This document shows positions 8,563 through 16,941 of a stretch of 43,516 nucleotides of DNA, piece by piece. The notes beneath the pieces were generated by a model, which had not been told where the DNA came from, did no database searches, and saw only the letters and a list, made by a program, of their open reading frames with translations. Origin of the DNA: Candidatus Bathyanammoxibius amoris (GTDB lineage Bacteria > Planctomycetota > Brocadiia > Brocadiales > Bathyanammoxibiaceae). Position 1 is the first letter of the stretch, and every line of letters starts with the position of its first letter. The stretch lies in assembly GCA_024451685.1 (NCBI GenBank), contig JAMXCW010000017.1, forward strand, positions 1-43,516. The letters run 5' to 3'. Position numbers and translations under genes: made by a program.

Positions 8563-9783
8563 CTAATCTTCCACACCGATCCGGGCGAAGCGGCGTTTGC
8601 CCACCTTTATGACCATGCCGGGGGTTATGTCTACCTCCGCATTTGTATCTCTACAGGTCTTGTTGTCGATGGTAACCCCGCCCTGGGCCACCAGCCGCCT
8701 TGCCTCGCCGTTGGTCTTTGCAAAGTCTCCGGCAACCAGAAGCTTCACAATCCACATCTTGCCGTTCTTGAGTTCTTTCTCCGGGAGCACGACTTCAGGC
8801 ATATCCTCGGGCAGCTCGTGTTCCTTAAACACCCGGTCGAACTCCTTCGAGGCCCGTTCAGCCGCCTTCCTGTCCCAGTACCTGGCGACTATCTCCTTGC
8901 CAAGTTCGGCCTTGGCCTCTCTCGGATGGACGTCGTGGTGGAGCAGGTCATCTATCCGGTTTTCGTCCAGGTCCGTAGCCAGTATGAAATACTTCTTCAT
9001 AAGGTCGTCCCTTACGGACATCGCCTTTCCGAACATCTGGGTGGGTTCTTCGGTTATACCTATGTAATTCCCCAGGCTCTTACTCATTTTTTTATGCCCG
9101 TCCGTGCCCTCAAGGAGCGGCATGGTCACGGTTACCTGCGGTTCAAATCCCCAGTCCCTCTGCAGGTCTCTGCCCACAAGGAGGTTAAAGAGCTGGTCGG
9201 TGCCTCCCAGCTCCACGTCGCTTTTTACCATTATGGAGTCGTAGCCCTGCATGAGGGGATAGAGGAGTTCGTGCAGGCTGATGGGTACTCCGGAGGAGTA
9301 GCGCTGGGTGAAGTCGTCGCGCTCCATCATCCTGGCCACCGTAATCTTAGAGGCGAGGTTGAGTATCTCTAAGAACGGCATCTTTTCAAACCACTTGCTG
9401 TTGTACACTACCTCTGCCTTGTCCGTGTCAAGTATCTTGGCGGCCTGTTCCAGATAGGTTTTGGCGTTGGCCATAACCTCTTCTCTTGACAGTATCGGCC
9501 TTGTCTTATTGGCCCCCGAGGGGTCACCTACCATGGCTGTGTAATCACCGATAATAAATATGGCCGTGTGGCCTAACTTCTGAAATGCCGCGAGCTTGTG
9601 GATGGGGATGGCGTTGCCTATATGGATATCGGGCGCCGTGGGGTCAAGACCAAGTTTGACCCTGAGCGGTCTCTTTTCTTTCCGGGACCCGCGCAATTTC
9701 TCAAGCAGCTCTTCTTCCCGCACTATGTCAACGACGCCCCTCCGGATTATCTCAAGCTGCTCTTCTGCGGGTCTGAATGCCAT
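8563..9783 (-). CDS. tyrS: Tyrosyl-tRNA synthetase
   Basis: Class I aminoacyl-tRNA synthetase that charges tRNA-Tyr with tyrosine. It has 406 residues, the usual length. The HIGH motif is HIGN (residues 54-57), in [20 protein letters not shown]. The second signature is KMSKS, in [18 protein letters not shown]-terminal S4 RNA-binding domain follows ([20 protein letters not shown]). KMSKS rather than KFGKT places it with the TyrZ-type branch rather than the E. coli TyrS branch. The ATG overlaps the stop of the upstream CPBP gene by one base (TAATG), so translation is probably coupled. There is therefore no room for a T-box leader directly upstream. Confidence 0.97.
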   Translation of the reverse strand: MAFRPAEEQLEIIRRGVVDIVREEELLEKLRGSRKEKRPLRVKLGLDPTAPDIHIGNAIPIHKLAAFQKLGHTAIFIIGDYTAMVGDPSGANKTRPILSREEVMANAKTYLEQAAKILDTDKAEVVYNSKWFEKMPFLEILNLASKITVARMMERDDFTQRYSSGVPISLHELLYPLMQGYDSIMVKSDVELGGTDQLFNLLVGRDLQRDWGFEPQVTVTMPLLEGTDGHKKMSKSLGNYIGITEEPTQMFGKAMSVRDDLMKKYFILATDLDENRIDDLLHHDVHPREAKAELGKEIVARYWDRKAAERASKEFDRVFKEHELPEDMPEVVLPEKELKNGKMWIVKLLVAGDFAKTNGEARRLVAQGGVTIDNKTCRDTNAEVDITPGMVIKVGKRRFARIGVED

Positions 9784-10544
9784 TAAAACAACCCCTCTGA
9801 CTGTTTAATCCAGAGAAGGGCGCACAGGGACACGGAGTTGTGCAGTATGTGTACCGCTACGGGCGCCGCAAGCGTTCCCGTCTTTTCGTACAGGTACCCC
9901 AGAAGCAGGCCCAGGATGAATATCTGGATAAATATATAGAGATTAAAATGTACCAGGGCAAAGAGGAATGAGGTGAGGAGGATGGCCTTTACACCACCCA
10001 GTGCGTCCCTTAAGGCAGGCTGTAGAAAACCCCTGAAGAGCAGTTCTTCCGTCACGGGACCAACCAGTATCCCAAAGGCGAGGATGGCGGCCACACCGAA
10101 ATAGGACCTCTCCTCCAGAAAGCGTTGTACAACCGCCTGGTGTTCAGGTGTAATCCCCGCATTTTTTGTCATAAGCTCCACCAGAAAACCTGACGCGAGA
10201 ATAACCGGCAGTACGACCGCGTACCTCAGGAGGCCCCAGGTCAGGTTTTTCCTCCAGTCCAGCAGGCTGACTCCCAGGGCTGCCAACGGTTGGGCCCGGC
10301 GAACCCTTACTATGTATAAGAGGTAGAGGCATGAGAGGGTATTGGTTATTAAGACAAGCGTCAACATCACCATGTTCTCGCCAAAGACCGCGCTGGGGTC
10401 CTGACCGAACAACTTGTGAAACCCGAACAGCAATATCGCAGAGCCCAGGCTCATCATCAGGAAATAAAACGCAAAGACCTTTATGGCATCCCCCACGTCC
10501 CAGGGGCAGACCCTGTCTCTACTCATTATGTCAGGTGTGCTCAT
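9783..10544 (-). CDS. CPBP-family intramembrane metalloprotease
   Basis: The protein has about six to eight membrane segments and the three motifs of the CPBP (Abi/Rce1-like) glutamic-type protease family: EELLFRG (motif 1), [11 protein letters not shown] (motif 2) and [15 protein letters not shown] (motif 3). Members cleave within or near the membrane; the substrate cannot be predicted. The frame stays open up to 10658, but the extra N-terminus has no recognisable character. I chose the ATG at 10544 ([12 protein letters not shown]) because GAGGGTGAG lies about six bases upstream, giving 253 residues. The stop overlaps the tyrS start (TAATG), so the two form an operon. Alternative starts are 10628 or 10658. 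Confidence 0.88.
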   Translation of the reverse strand: MSTPDIMSRDRVCPWDVGDAIKVFAFYFLMMSLGSAILLFGFHKLFGQDPSAVFGENMVMLTLVLITNTLSCLYLLYIVRVRRAQPLAALGVSLLDWRKNLTWGLLRYAVVLPVILASGFLVELMTKNAGITPEHQAVVQRFLEERSYFGVAAILAFGILVGPVTEELLFRGFLQPALRDALGGVKAILLTSFLFALVHFNLYIFIQIFILGLLLGYLYEKTGTLAAPVAVHILHNSVSLCALLWIKQSEGLF

Positions 10545-10870
10545 ATATGACTCACCCTCACGTCTTTGGCAGGTTTTTTTAAGAAAGGTCTCCCTGCTGA
10601 ACGCCTCAAAACGTATGGTTAATTGATTCATTCTATCGGTCTTAGCGCGAAAAATCAACGCCTTTGGCCGTTACCGTGTATTCAAATAACTGCGTGCGGG
10701 GCGATGCGTATCTTTAACCGTTTGCACGGAATGAGGTCTTACGGCATGCCCGACCCGGAAGAGGTCCACCCCACCGTGTGTTTATTGGCGCATTTTTCAA
10801 CTTGACGGGTATCCAAAATTCAGTAAATATATAAATCTCTGAAAACAGTCGTCTTAATGGAGAGATTGAG
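10545..10870. other. Intergenic region between CPBP protease and ACT protein genes
   Basis: The region separates two divergent genes. The left part is the open but unlikely N-terminal extension of the CPBP frame (to 10658). Bases 10660-10800 show no credible gene or structure. The right end carries a possible promoter for the ACT gene. Confidence 0.6.
10802..10829 (+). promoter_or_regulatory. Possible promoter for the ACT-domain gene
   Basis: TTGACG (10802-10807) is followed after 16 bases by TAAATA (10824-10829) in a very AT-rich stretch. Transcription would begin near 10838, just before the inferred start of the ACT coding region. Confidence 0.35.
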
Positions 10871-11281
10871 ATAAACATTACATTTGACAAGCAACTCTCG
10901 GTAGTACTGGAAAACCTTCCGGGCACGATGGCGGGCGTGTGCGCTTCACTGGTGGACGCGGGGGTCAACGTCCTCGCCCTTGTCATAGCCGATATGTGTG
11001 ACACCGGAGAGCTACGTATAATAGTGGACAACTGGCAGAGGGCCAAAGCCGTGCTCGAGGAGGACGGCTACGACGTGCTGGTATCAGAGGTATTAGTCGC
11101 CGAGATGACGAGCATGCCGGGGGCCATGGCGGAGATCGCCCAAAAGCTGGCAAAGGGTAACGTGAACATAGAGTACGCGTACTACGGCATCATAGAAGAC
11201 GAAGAAACCAAAAAGGGCAAGATTAAGGGGGTTATCAAGGTCTCCGACTCCGCGAAGGCGCTTGACATCCTGGGTGAATAG
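10871..11281 (+). CDS. ACT-domain protein (two ACT units), non-canonical start
   Basis: Tandem ACT domains, small ligand-binding modules that usually sense amino acids. The first runs KQLSVVLENLPGTMAGVCAS; the second EMTSMPGAMAEIAQKLAKGN then VNIEYAYYGI. The first ATG in frame (10928) lies inside ACT domain 1, after the LENLPGT turn, and would remove its first beta strand. The frame is open back to a TAA at 10832 with no ATG, GTG or TTG between. Candidate starts are ATA 10871 (six bases after GGAGAG, 10859-10864) and ATT 10877 or 10865. I set 10871 from spacing and family N-termini; this is inference. The ATG at 10857 is in another frame and stops at once. The 117-residue form from 10928 is the conventional alternative. 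Confidence 0.75.
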   Translation: MNITFDKQLSVVLENLPGTMAGVCASLVDAGVNVLALVIADMCDTGELRIIVDNWQRAKAVLEEDGYDVLVSEVLVAEMTSMPGAMAEIAQKLAKGNVNIEYAYYGIIEDEETKKGKIKGVIKVSDSAKALDILGE

Positions 11282-11296
11282 TATTGGAGGTCTCTT

Positions 11297-12442
11297 TTGC
11301 ACATACGTAAACTCCTTTATGCGCTCCTGCTCATCCCCTTTTTCACCACAACCGTCCTGGCGCGTGAGTGTGAACTGGAATGGAGCACGCCGAAAAAGGT
11401 AGTGTTTGACGGCAGAAACTATCTCGTCTGGACCTACGAGATAAAGAACAACACGGACAAGGTAATATCCGTCCCCGTGGCCGTCTTCCTCGCTACTGAC
11501 ACCGGCGGCAGATATCACGACCGCTACCATCCTGAACTCAGACCCCTGGAGGAGGGAGGAGAGGCTTACGAGAACGCCGATACTATGGCAGGCAACTTCC
11601 AGCCCCGCCAGACAAAAAAGGCCGTCGCGTACTTTGAAAACGTGGATGAGAACGCAAGGGTGCTGCACATTTACGTTACGGGCCTGTCACACTTCTTCTT
11701 CTGGAGATGGAGACTCGTTAATTACTCTTACCGCATAACCTACAGACGGTCGGGGGAAACGTGGAAACTGGTTGAACACGGCTTCTCAAAAGACGCCACC
11801 CACAAGGACTACGAAAGCGACAAAGACATCTACCCGATGGGCGGGCCCGTCACACGTTCCGCCTACCTGCCCGATTTGCGCTTTTACCTCAAGGCCCCGA
11901 AGGCCCCGGAGGGTGCCAGGCTCAACAAGATGGTGGAAGACTTTATCGACGTGTACGACGCCGTCTTCAACGCCGGCAAAACAAAAAACCCGAAAAAGGC
12001 CATCGCACTCTGGGAGGCAATCACAGACCGGCGCGACTATAAGGAGCTCGACCTTAAGTCTCCCGAAAGGGTATACACGTGGGAAGAGGCGTGGGAGAAG
12101 AACAAAAAGCTAATCGACCAGACACATGCCCATATGACACGGGAACCCTACGAAGAACCTGCCCGGGCACTATGGAAGACCTCGAAGATAGACGGGTTCA
12201 GGAAAATGAAGAACGGCGTTGTCGAGGTCTACGTCCGGTACGCGATGTTTTATAAGAAGAAGTACCGCTATGGGCTGGCCATAATTAGAATCAAAAACAC
12301 GGCGCCTTACAGGCTCATACCAAAGTGGAACCAGTACCCCTACAAATCAAGGTGGAAGATATCCGACTACCGCTGGAAGCACATATCCAAGCCGGAATAT
12401 AACAGAAAAGTTTTCGCCGGATACCCGAAGGTGAGATGGTAG
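11297..12442 (+). CDS. Secreted hypothetical protein
   Basis: A 381-residue protein with a clear signal peptide (KLLYALLLIPFFTTTVLA, cleavage probably after VLA before RECELEW). The N-terminal half (residues 23-150) looks like a beta-sandwich (LVWTYEIKNNTDKVISVPVA, then AVAYFENVDENARVLHIYV). The C-terminal half is rich in aromatic and basic residues (YAMFYKKKYRYGLAIIRIK) and ends in a basic tail. I do not recognise a family or catalytic motif. It starts with TTG at 11297, supported by GGAGG (11286-11290) six bases upstream, and lies 15 bases after the ACT gene, so the two are probably co-transcribed. Confidence 0.82.
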   Translation: MHIRKLLYALLLIPFFTTTVLARECELEWSTPKKVVFDGRNYLVWTYEIKNNTDKVISVPVAVFLATDTGGRYHDRYHPELRPLEEGGEAYENADTMAGNFQPRQTKKAVAYFENVDENARVLHIYVTGLSHFFFWRWRLVNYSYRITYRRSGETWKLVEHGFSKDATHKDYESDKDIYPMGGPVTRSAYLPDLRFYLKAPKAPEGARLNKMVEDFIDVYDAVFNAGKTKNPKKAIALWEAITDRRDYKELDLKSPERVYTWEEAWEKNKKLIDQTHAHMTREPYEEPARALWKTSKIDGFRKMKNGVVEVYVRYAMFYKKKYRYGLAIIRIKNTAPYRLIPKWNQYPYKSRWKISDYRWKHISKPEYNRKVFAGYPKVRW

Positions 12443-12525
12443 GGATAATTTATTGGGGGCGCGGTATTGCGGTATTAGTAACACACCGCGGCTTACCTTG
12501 AGAAGATCGTAAGGTCTGTCCCTGC

Positions 12526-12627
12526 AAAACACTGTCATTCTGAGGGAGTGAAACGATCGAAGAATCTAGATTCTTCGCTGCCCCTTCGCTACGCTCAGGG
12601 CTTCGGCTCAGAATGACACCGTGTTTT
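12526..12627. mobile_element. MITE-like palindromic repeat (102 bp)
   Basis: The terminal inverted repeats are AAAACAC plus TGTCATTCTGAG (12526-12544) and CTCAGAATGACA, then cc, then GTGTTTT (12607-12627). All 19 base pairs match apart from the two-base bulge. A perfect 20-base palindrome lies in the middle (12558-12577, centred on AATCTAGATT). An inner stem CCCT...AGGG is also present. There is no coding capacity. The TGTCATTCTGAG arm resembles repeat families scattered in many environmental bacterial genomes. I see no clear target-site duplication. Confidence 0.7.
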
Positions 12628-12662
12628 AGGTAGCTTTTGTAGAAGTCCTAAGTACACAACCT

Positions 12663-14054
12663 ATGGTATATCCAAAAAAGAAAGTCGTGGTAATCGGACT
12701 CGACGGCGCGCCGCCGGAACTCATCTTCGACAGGTGGCTTGACGAACTTCCCACACTCAAGCGGCTCACGTCAAACGGCATATACGGCCGGCTGGAGAGT
12801 ACCATCCCTTCCATCACGTGCCCGGCCTGGGCCTCTATGGTTACGGGCAGGAACCCGGGGCGGCTCGGCATCTACGGCTTCAGAAACCGCGTCCGGTACG
12901 ATTACGGCGATATGTCATTCGTAGACTCCTCCTGGGTAAAAGAACAAAACGTATGGGACGTCCTGGCACGATGCGGGATGCGGTCCATACTCCTGGGCAT
13001 CCCTCCCACATACCCGCCCAGGCCCGTAAACGGCCTGCTCGTCAGCTGCCTCCTGGCAGGTGACACCTCCGGCGCGTACACCTTCCCGGACGGGTTCAAA
13101 AAAGAGGTGGAAGATATTTCCGGCGGATACATCCTGGACGTCAAAGACTTCCGGACGGGCGAAAAGGGGGCCGTTCTCAATTCTATCTACCGGATGACGG
13201 GAAGACGCTTCAGACTTGCCCGAACCCTCTTGGGGAAAAAGGACTGGGACTTTTTCATGCTGGTGGAGATGGGGACGGACAGGGTGCAGCACGCCTTCTG
13301 GAGGTTTTTTGACCGTGAACATCCCAGATACTGCCCAGACACCGAATTCTCAGACGCCATCCTCGACTACTACAGATACCTCGACCGGGAGATAAGCGGG
13401 ATACTGGACGTCGTGGGAGACGACGTGACCTTTCTGGTGGTCTCAGACCACGGGGCGAAGAGGTTTGAGGGCGGTATCTGTGTAAACGAGTGGCTGATAG
13501 CAAACGGCTACCTCCGGTTGAAGGAGTATCCGGCCAGACCCACGCCCTTCCGTGAGTTGAAGGTCGACTGGCGGCATACGACCGCCTGGGCGGAGAGCGG
13601 CTTCTACGGCCGGGTGTTCTTAAACGTCCGGGGACGCGAGCCGCTTGGCGTCGTGCCTGCCCACGACTATCACCGCACGAGAAACGAACTGGCCCGCGGC
13701 CTTGAGTCGATAACAGGTCCTCACGGCAACAAGCTGGACACAACCGCCTTCCGGCCCCAGGAAATTTATCCTGAGGTGCGCGGCATAGCCCCCGACCTGC
13801 TCGTATACTTTGACGACCAGCGCTGGAGGTCTATCGGGAGCGCCGGCCACCGCAGCTTCTGGACCGCGGAAAACGACAACGGCTCCGACGACGCCAACCA
13901 CTCGCAGCACGGCATATTCATTATGCGCGACCCCATAATAAAAAACCATTCCGGCGCAAGGGACGGACTGAACATCAAAGACGTCGCCCCCACCATACTC
14001 GCGCAGATGGGCGTATCCGCGCCGGCCGGGATGGAAGGAAGACAAATCAACTAA
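12663..14054 (+). CDS. Alkaline phosphatase superfamily phosphodiesterase/nucleotide pyrophosphatase-like protein
   Basis: This 463-residue protein has the fold signature of type I phosphodiesterases and nucleotide pyrophosphatases. Near the N-terminus is the metal-binding GLDGAPPELIFD. The nucleophile region is TIPSITCPAWASMVTGRNPG, with Thr in SITCPAW the likely nucleophile. TDRVQHAFWRFF, LVVSDHGAKRFEGG and a C-terminal HSQHGIFIM supply further metal ligands. No signal peptide is visible, so it is probably cytoplasmic. Members act on varied phosphate or phosphonate diesters; the substrate is not readable here. The next gene, cysC, follows after about 100 bases. A link to sulfonucleotide (APS/PAPS) metabolism is possible but only contextual. 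No clear ribosome binding site precedes the ATG. Confidence 0.88.
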   Translation: MVYPKKKVVVIGLDGAPPELIFDRWLDELPTLKRLTSNGIYGRLESTIPSITCPAWASMVTGRNPGRLGIYGFRNRVRYDYGDMSFVDSSWVKEQNVWDVLARCGMRSILLGIPPTYPPRPVNGLLVSCLLAGDTSGAYTFPDGFKKEVEDISGGYILDVKDFRTGEKGAVLNSIYRMTGRRFRLARTLLGKKDWDFFMLVEMGTDRVQHAFWRFFDREHPRYCPDTEFSDAILDYYRYLDREISGILDVVGDDVTFLVVSDHGAKRFEGGICVNEWLIANGYLRLKEYPARPTPFRELKVDWRHTTAWAESGFYGRVFLNVRGREPLGVVPAHDYHRTRNELARGLESITGPHGNKLDTTAFRPQEIYPEVRGIAPDLLVYFDDQRWRSIGSAGHRSFWTAENDNGSDDANHSQHGIFIMRDPIIKNHSGARDGLNIKDVAPTILAQMGVSAPAGMEGRQIN

Positions 14055-14158
14055 AACGGGGTTGGAAAATTTTTGTCCATCCTGGTAAAATAGATGTTTT
14101 GCCTGAGTCGTAATCATTGATCCGTTGAGTAGTACGCAGAGAGGAGGGAAGAAAAAGA

Positions 14159-14689
14159 GTGGCAAAGGGAGCTACAGTATGGTTTACGGGGCTGCCAAGC
14201 TCCGGGAAATCCACCGTCGCCCATAACGTGGAAAAACTTTTGCGGGAAAAAGGGCACAAGGTGGAGGTCTTTGACGGTGACGTAATCCGCAAGAATCTTT
14301 GCTCTGACCTCGGTTTTTCCAGGGAGGACAGGGACACCAACATAAAACGCATCGCCTTCGTGTGCAAGCTGATGACGCGTAACGACGTGGTGGCCATCGC
14401 CGCCGCTATTTCACCTTACAGGGAGACGCGCGACTACGCCCGCAGCGAGGTCGGCAAGGACTTTATCGAGGTCTACGTCAGGGCGCCGCTGTCGGTCTGC
14501 AAGGACCGCGACGTAAAGGGCCTGTACAAGAAGGCCCTGGCCGGAGAGATAAAGGGCTTTACCGGCATTGACGACCCCTACGAGGAACCGCTCGACCCGG
14601 AACTCATCCTGCACACGGACAAGGAGTCCGTGGACGAATCCGTACAGCGGGTAATGGGTGAGCTGGAGAAACGCGGTTATCTTTCGTAG
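14159..14689 (+). CDS. cysC: Adenylylsulfate (APS) kinase
   Basis: The enzyme phosphorylates adenosine 5'-phosphosulfate to PAPS, the sulfate donor for sulfotransferases. It has 176 residues, typical for a stand-alone kinase. The P-loop is GLPSSGKST (residues 11-19). Family motifs follow: DGDVIRKNLCSDLGFSREDR, DYARSEVG, FIEVYVRAPLSVCKDRDVKG and GIDDPYEEPLDPEL. The start is GTG at 14159 with GAGGAGGG at 14141-14148. No ATP sulfurylase or PAPS reductase gene is adjacent, so PAPS may feed sulfation rather than assimilation. That is inference from the context. Confidence 0.95.
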   Translation: MAKGATVWFTGLPSSGKSTVAHNVEKLLREKGHKVEVFDGDVIRKNLCSDLGFSREDRDTNIKRIAFVCKLMTRNDVVAIAAAISPYRETRDYARSEVGKDFIEVYVRAPLSVCKDRDVKGLYKKALAGEIKGFTGIDDPYEEPLDPELILHTDKESVDESVQRVMGELEKRGYLS

Positions 14690-14731
14690 GCGCAGGAATC
14701 CACCCGCGGTGATTAACCCCGGATAAAAAGC

Positions 14732-15856
14732 TCACGGGAGGTGTTTTAGCAGCCGGTCTATCTCTTTGTGGGTGTTGTAGAAATGGGGCGATACACGGAT
14801 GGCGCCGTTCCTGATGCTTACGATGATTTCCTGCTCTGCCAGGTAATTACGTACAGGTTCTATGTTATGCCGTTCCGAACCAAATGAAACGATGCCGGAC
14901 CTGTCATTGCTCTTGCGGGAACTGAAGACCCTGTAGCCCTTCTCTTTGAGCCCGCACACCAGGTGGTCTGTGAGTTCAAGTATCCACGCCTCTATCTCCT
15001 TTATCCCCACCTCAAGTATGAGTTCCAGCGAACCCATGAGGCCGTAAAGGCCCAGCGTATTCGGCGAGCCGCACTCAAACCTCGACGCGTCCGGGCGCAG
15101 GGTGAAATCATAGTCGAGATAATCCTCTTTATTGACAACGCTTGCCCAGCCGACCTCACGCACCATAAGTTTTTCCATCAACCCTTCCCGGGCATAAAAC
15201 ACTCCCACACCCTCGGGGGACAGGAGCCACTTGTGCCCGTCCACCGACATAAAGTCTATGCCCGCCTTTTCAACGTCCAAGGCCAGGGCGCCAAGCCCCT
15301 GTATGGCGTCCACCACAAACACAACGTCCTTATCCCTGCACAGCCTGCCGATACGCCTGAGGTTGTTCCTGAAGCCGCTTGAAAATTCCACGAAACTTAT
15401 CGAAACGACTTTTGTCCTCGAATCAACCGCCTTCTTGATATCCCCGAAAGGGATACGGCCCTTCTTGTCCTCTTTCACTAATTTTATCTGCACTCCCCTG
15501 TCTCTGAGGTTCATCCATGGATACACGTTGGCGGGAAATTCCACGTTCGTTATAACCACGTTATCACCTATGGCCCAGCTAAGACCGTTCGCGACAAAGG
15601 AGATGCCCTCGCTGGTGTTCTTCGTAAAGGCGATTTCAGCCGGGTCGGCGTTTATGAGCCTCGCCGCCAGGACGCGCGTCTTCGTTATGTCCTCCGCCCA
15701 CCTGTCTTCATTGATGCCCCCGTGTCTTGCCATCTCCTCCACAAGGGCCTTCATGTAGGACGCGCCGCGGAGGGAAAGCGGGCCTATACAGGCGTTATCA
15801 AGGTAGGTGTATTTTTTCGTTACGGGAAACTCTTTGCGGATTTGTTTGATGTTCAT
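14732..15856 (-). CDS. Class V aminotransferase-fold PLP enzyme (not a typical cysteine desulfurase)
   Basis: This 374-residue, fold-type I PLP-dependent enzyme has EIAFTKNTSEGISFVANGLS, VVDAIQGLGALALDVEKAGI and the PLP-lysine motif SVDGHKWLLSPEGVGVFYAR. It resembles the CsdA/SufS/isopenicillin-epimerase branch. The C-terminal loop reads NGAIRVSPHFYNTHKEIDRL, with no cysteine where SufS has its catalytic Cys, so sulfur transfer from cysteine is unlikely. The reaction could be an aminotransferase, epimerase or lyase. It is the last gene of a tight three-gene minus-strand operon, 16 bases after the AIR-synthase-like gene. Confidence 0.88.
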   Translation of the reverse strand: MNIKQIRKEFPVTKKYTYLDNACIGPLSLRGASYMKALVEEMARHGGINEDRWAEDITKTRVLAARLINADPAEIAFTKNTSEGISFVANGLSWAIGDNVVITNVEFPANVYPWMNLRDRGVQIKLVKEDKKGRIPFGDIKKAVDSRTKVVSISFVEFSSGFRNNLRRIGRLCRDKDVVFVVDAIQGLGALALDVEKAGIDFMSVDGHKWLLSPEGVGVFYAREGLMEKLMVREVGWASVVNKEDYLDYDFTLRPDASRFECGSPNTLGLYGLMGSLELILEVGIKEIEAWILELTDHLVCGLKEKGYRVFSSRKSNDRSGIVSFGSERHNIEPVRNYLAEQEIIVSIRNGAIRVSPHFYNTHKEIDRLLKHLP

Positions 15857-15872
15857 GGCCGTATACCTACAT

Positions 15873-16931
15873 TCAGCGGGGCAGCGGGTTCATCCCTTCC
15901 TTCTCAAACAGTCTTGCAATCTCGTCCACCTCAAAGGCGGGGAATTCCTTTGCCGTGCCGTCCTCTACTATCTTCAGCCCTTCGTCTTTCCCGGTGAGCG
16001 AGCCGATAACGCCGGCCTTGACGCCCTCCTTCCTCAGGGCATCGAGTACGGCTTCCGTATCTTCAGGTGCCTGTATGATAAGAAGCGCGCCGGAGGATAT
16101 CATGCCCATGGGGTCAAGTCCGTAATGCGCGCACACCGCCCCAGTCTCAGGATAGCAATGCACGCTGGATTTATTGATAGTGGCGCCAAGTCCGGCTATG
16201 CCCGCCATCTCTATGACCCCGGTCGCCAGCCCGCCCTCCGTGAGGTCGTGCATGGCGTGCACCCTGCCGGTAGCTGCGGCGGCAGTGGCCTCTCTCACTA
16301 TACTAATCCCCGGATTATTGAGAAATTTTTTAGCGCGTTCAACAAACTCCTTGCCGTAACCGCCGGTTAAATCTTTTTCCCGCTCCCGGGCCAGTAGAGC
16401 CGTGCCCTCTATGGCGATGCCCTTTGTCAGTATAATATCATCGCCGGCCCTGATGTCCGTCTTTCTTACCAGCTTGTCTTTCTCCACCTCGCCCAGCATC
16501 TGGCCGACCACCACGGGCCGCTCAAGTCCCGCGGTTATCTCGGTATGCCCGCCGCAGACGGTTACCCCTAAGTCTTTCGCGGCCCGGAAGATATCGTCAA
16601 ATATCGCCCTGACCATCTCCTCGCTTGATTTCCCCTCCGGCAGGAATACCGTCGCCAGAAACCACCGGGGCACCGCACCCAGAGTGGCGATGTCGTTGGC
16701 GTTTATGTTTACCGCGTACCAGCCTATCTGTTCGGCGGCAAACGTGATAGGGTCGGTCTTTGCCACCAGATAGGTATTTGGGCTCCCAACGTCAAGCACG
16801 GCGGCGTCCTCGCCCACCCTGGGCCCTATAATAACCCTGGAGTCGCCGGCGCCTGCGCTTTTTTGGGCCAAAAGCTCTCCAAGGAGTTTTGAGGGAAGTT
16901 TCCCTACAGGAAGGTTTTTTTGTCGCCCCAT
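15873..16931 (-). CDS. AIR synthase-related protein (HypE/SelD/ThiL superfamily)
   Basis: This 352-residue protein carries the two-domain AIR-synthase fold. The N-terminal ATP-binding part has RVGEDAAVLDVG, VAKTDPITFAAEQIGW and NANDIATLGAVPRWFLATVF. The C-terminal part has VHAMHDLTEGGLATGVIEMA and DPMGMISSGALLII. It resembles stand-alone HypE-like AIR synthase proteins. The C-terminal PRIC-type tail of HypE is absent (the protein ends EKEGMNPLPR), as is the SelD catalytic Cys/Sec motif. It is thus probably an ATP-dependent kinase or ligase-like enzyme of unknown substrate. No other hydrogenase maturation genes are nearby. It lies 10 bases after the NapH-like gene. Confidence 0.86.
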   Translation of the reverse strand: MGRQKNLPVGKLPSKLLGELLAQKSAGAGDSRVIIGPRVGEDAAVLDVGSPNTYLVAKTDPITFAAEQIGWYAVNINANDIATLGAVPRWFLATVFLPEGKSSEEMVRAIFDDIFRAAKDLGVTVCGGHTEITAGLERPVVVGQMLGEVEKDKLVRKTDIRAGDDIILTKGIAIEGTALLAREREKDLTGGYGKEFVERAKKFLNNPGISIVREATAAAATGRVHAMHDLTEGGLATGVIEMAGIAGLGATINKSSVHCYPETGAVCAHYGLDPMGMISSGALLIIQAPEDTEAVLDALRKEGVKAGVIGSLTGKDEGLKIVEDGTAKEFPAFEVDEIARLFEKEGMNPLPR

Positions 16932-16941
16932 AAAGACCCTC

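Noticed and set aside
9784-9990. T-box leader before tyrS
   Set aside because: The region is coding sequence of the CPBP gene, and tyrS starts inside that gene's stop codon.
10545-10658. N-terminal extension of the CPBP protease to 10658
   Set aside because: The extension has no membrane or family character, and a better-placed ribosome binding site precedes the ATG at 10544.
14732-15856. Reading this gene as a cysteine desulfurase (SufS/CsdA)
   Set aside because: The catalytic-Cys loop is absent: the region reads NGAIRVSPHFYNT with no Cys, unlike the true desulfurase at 37090-38259.
15873-16931. Calling this gene hypE or selD
   Set aside because: It lacks the C-terminal Cys tail of HypE and the catalytic Cys/Sec motif of SelD, and no hydrogenase or selenium genes are nearby.
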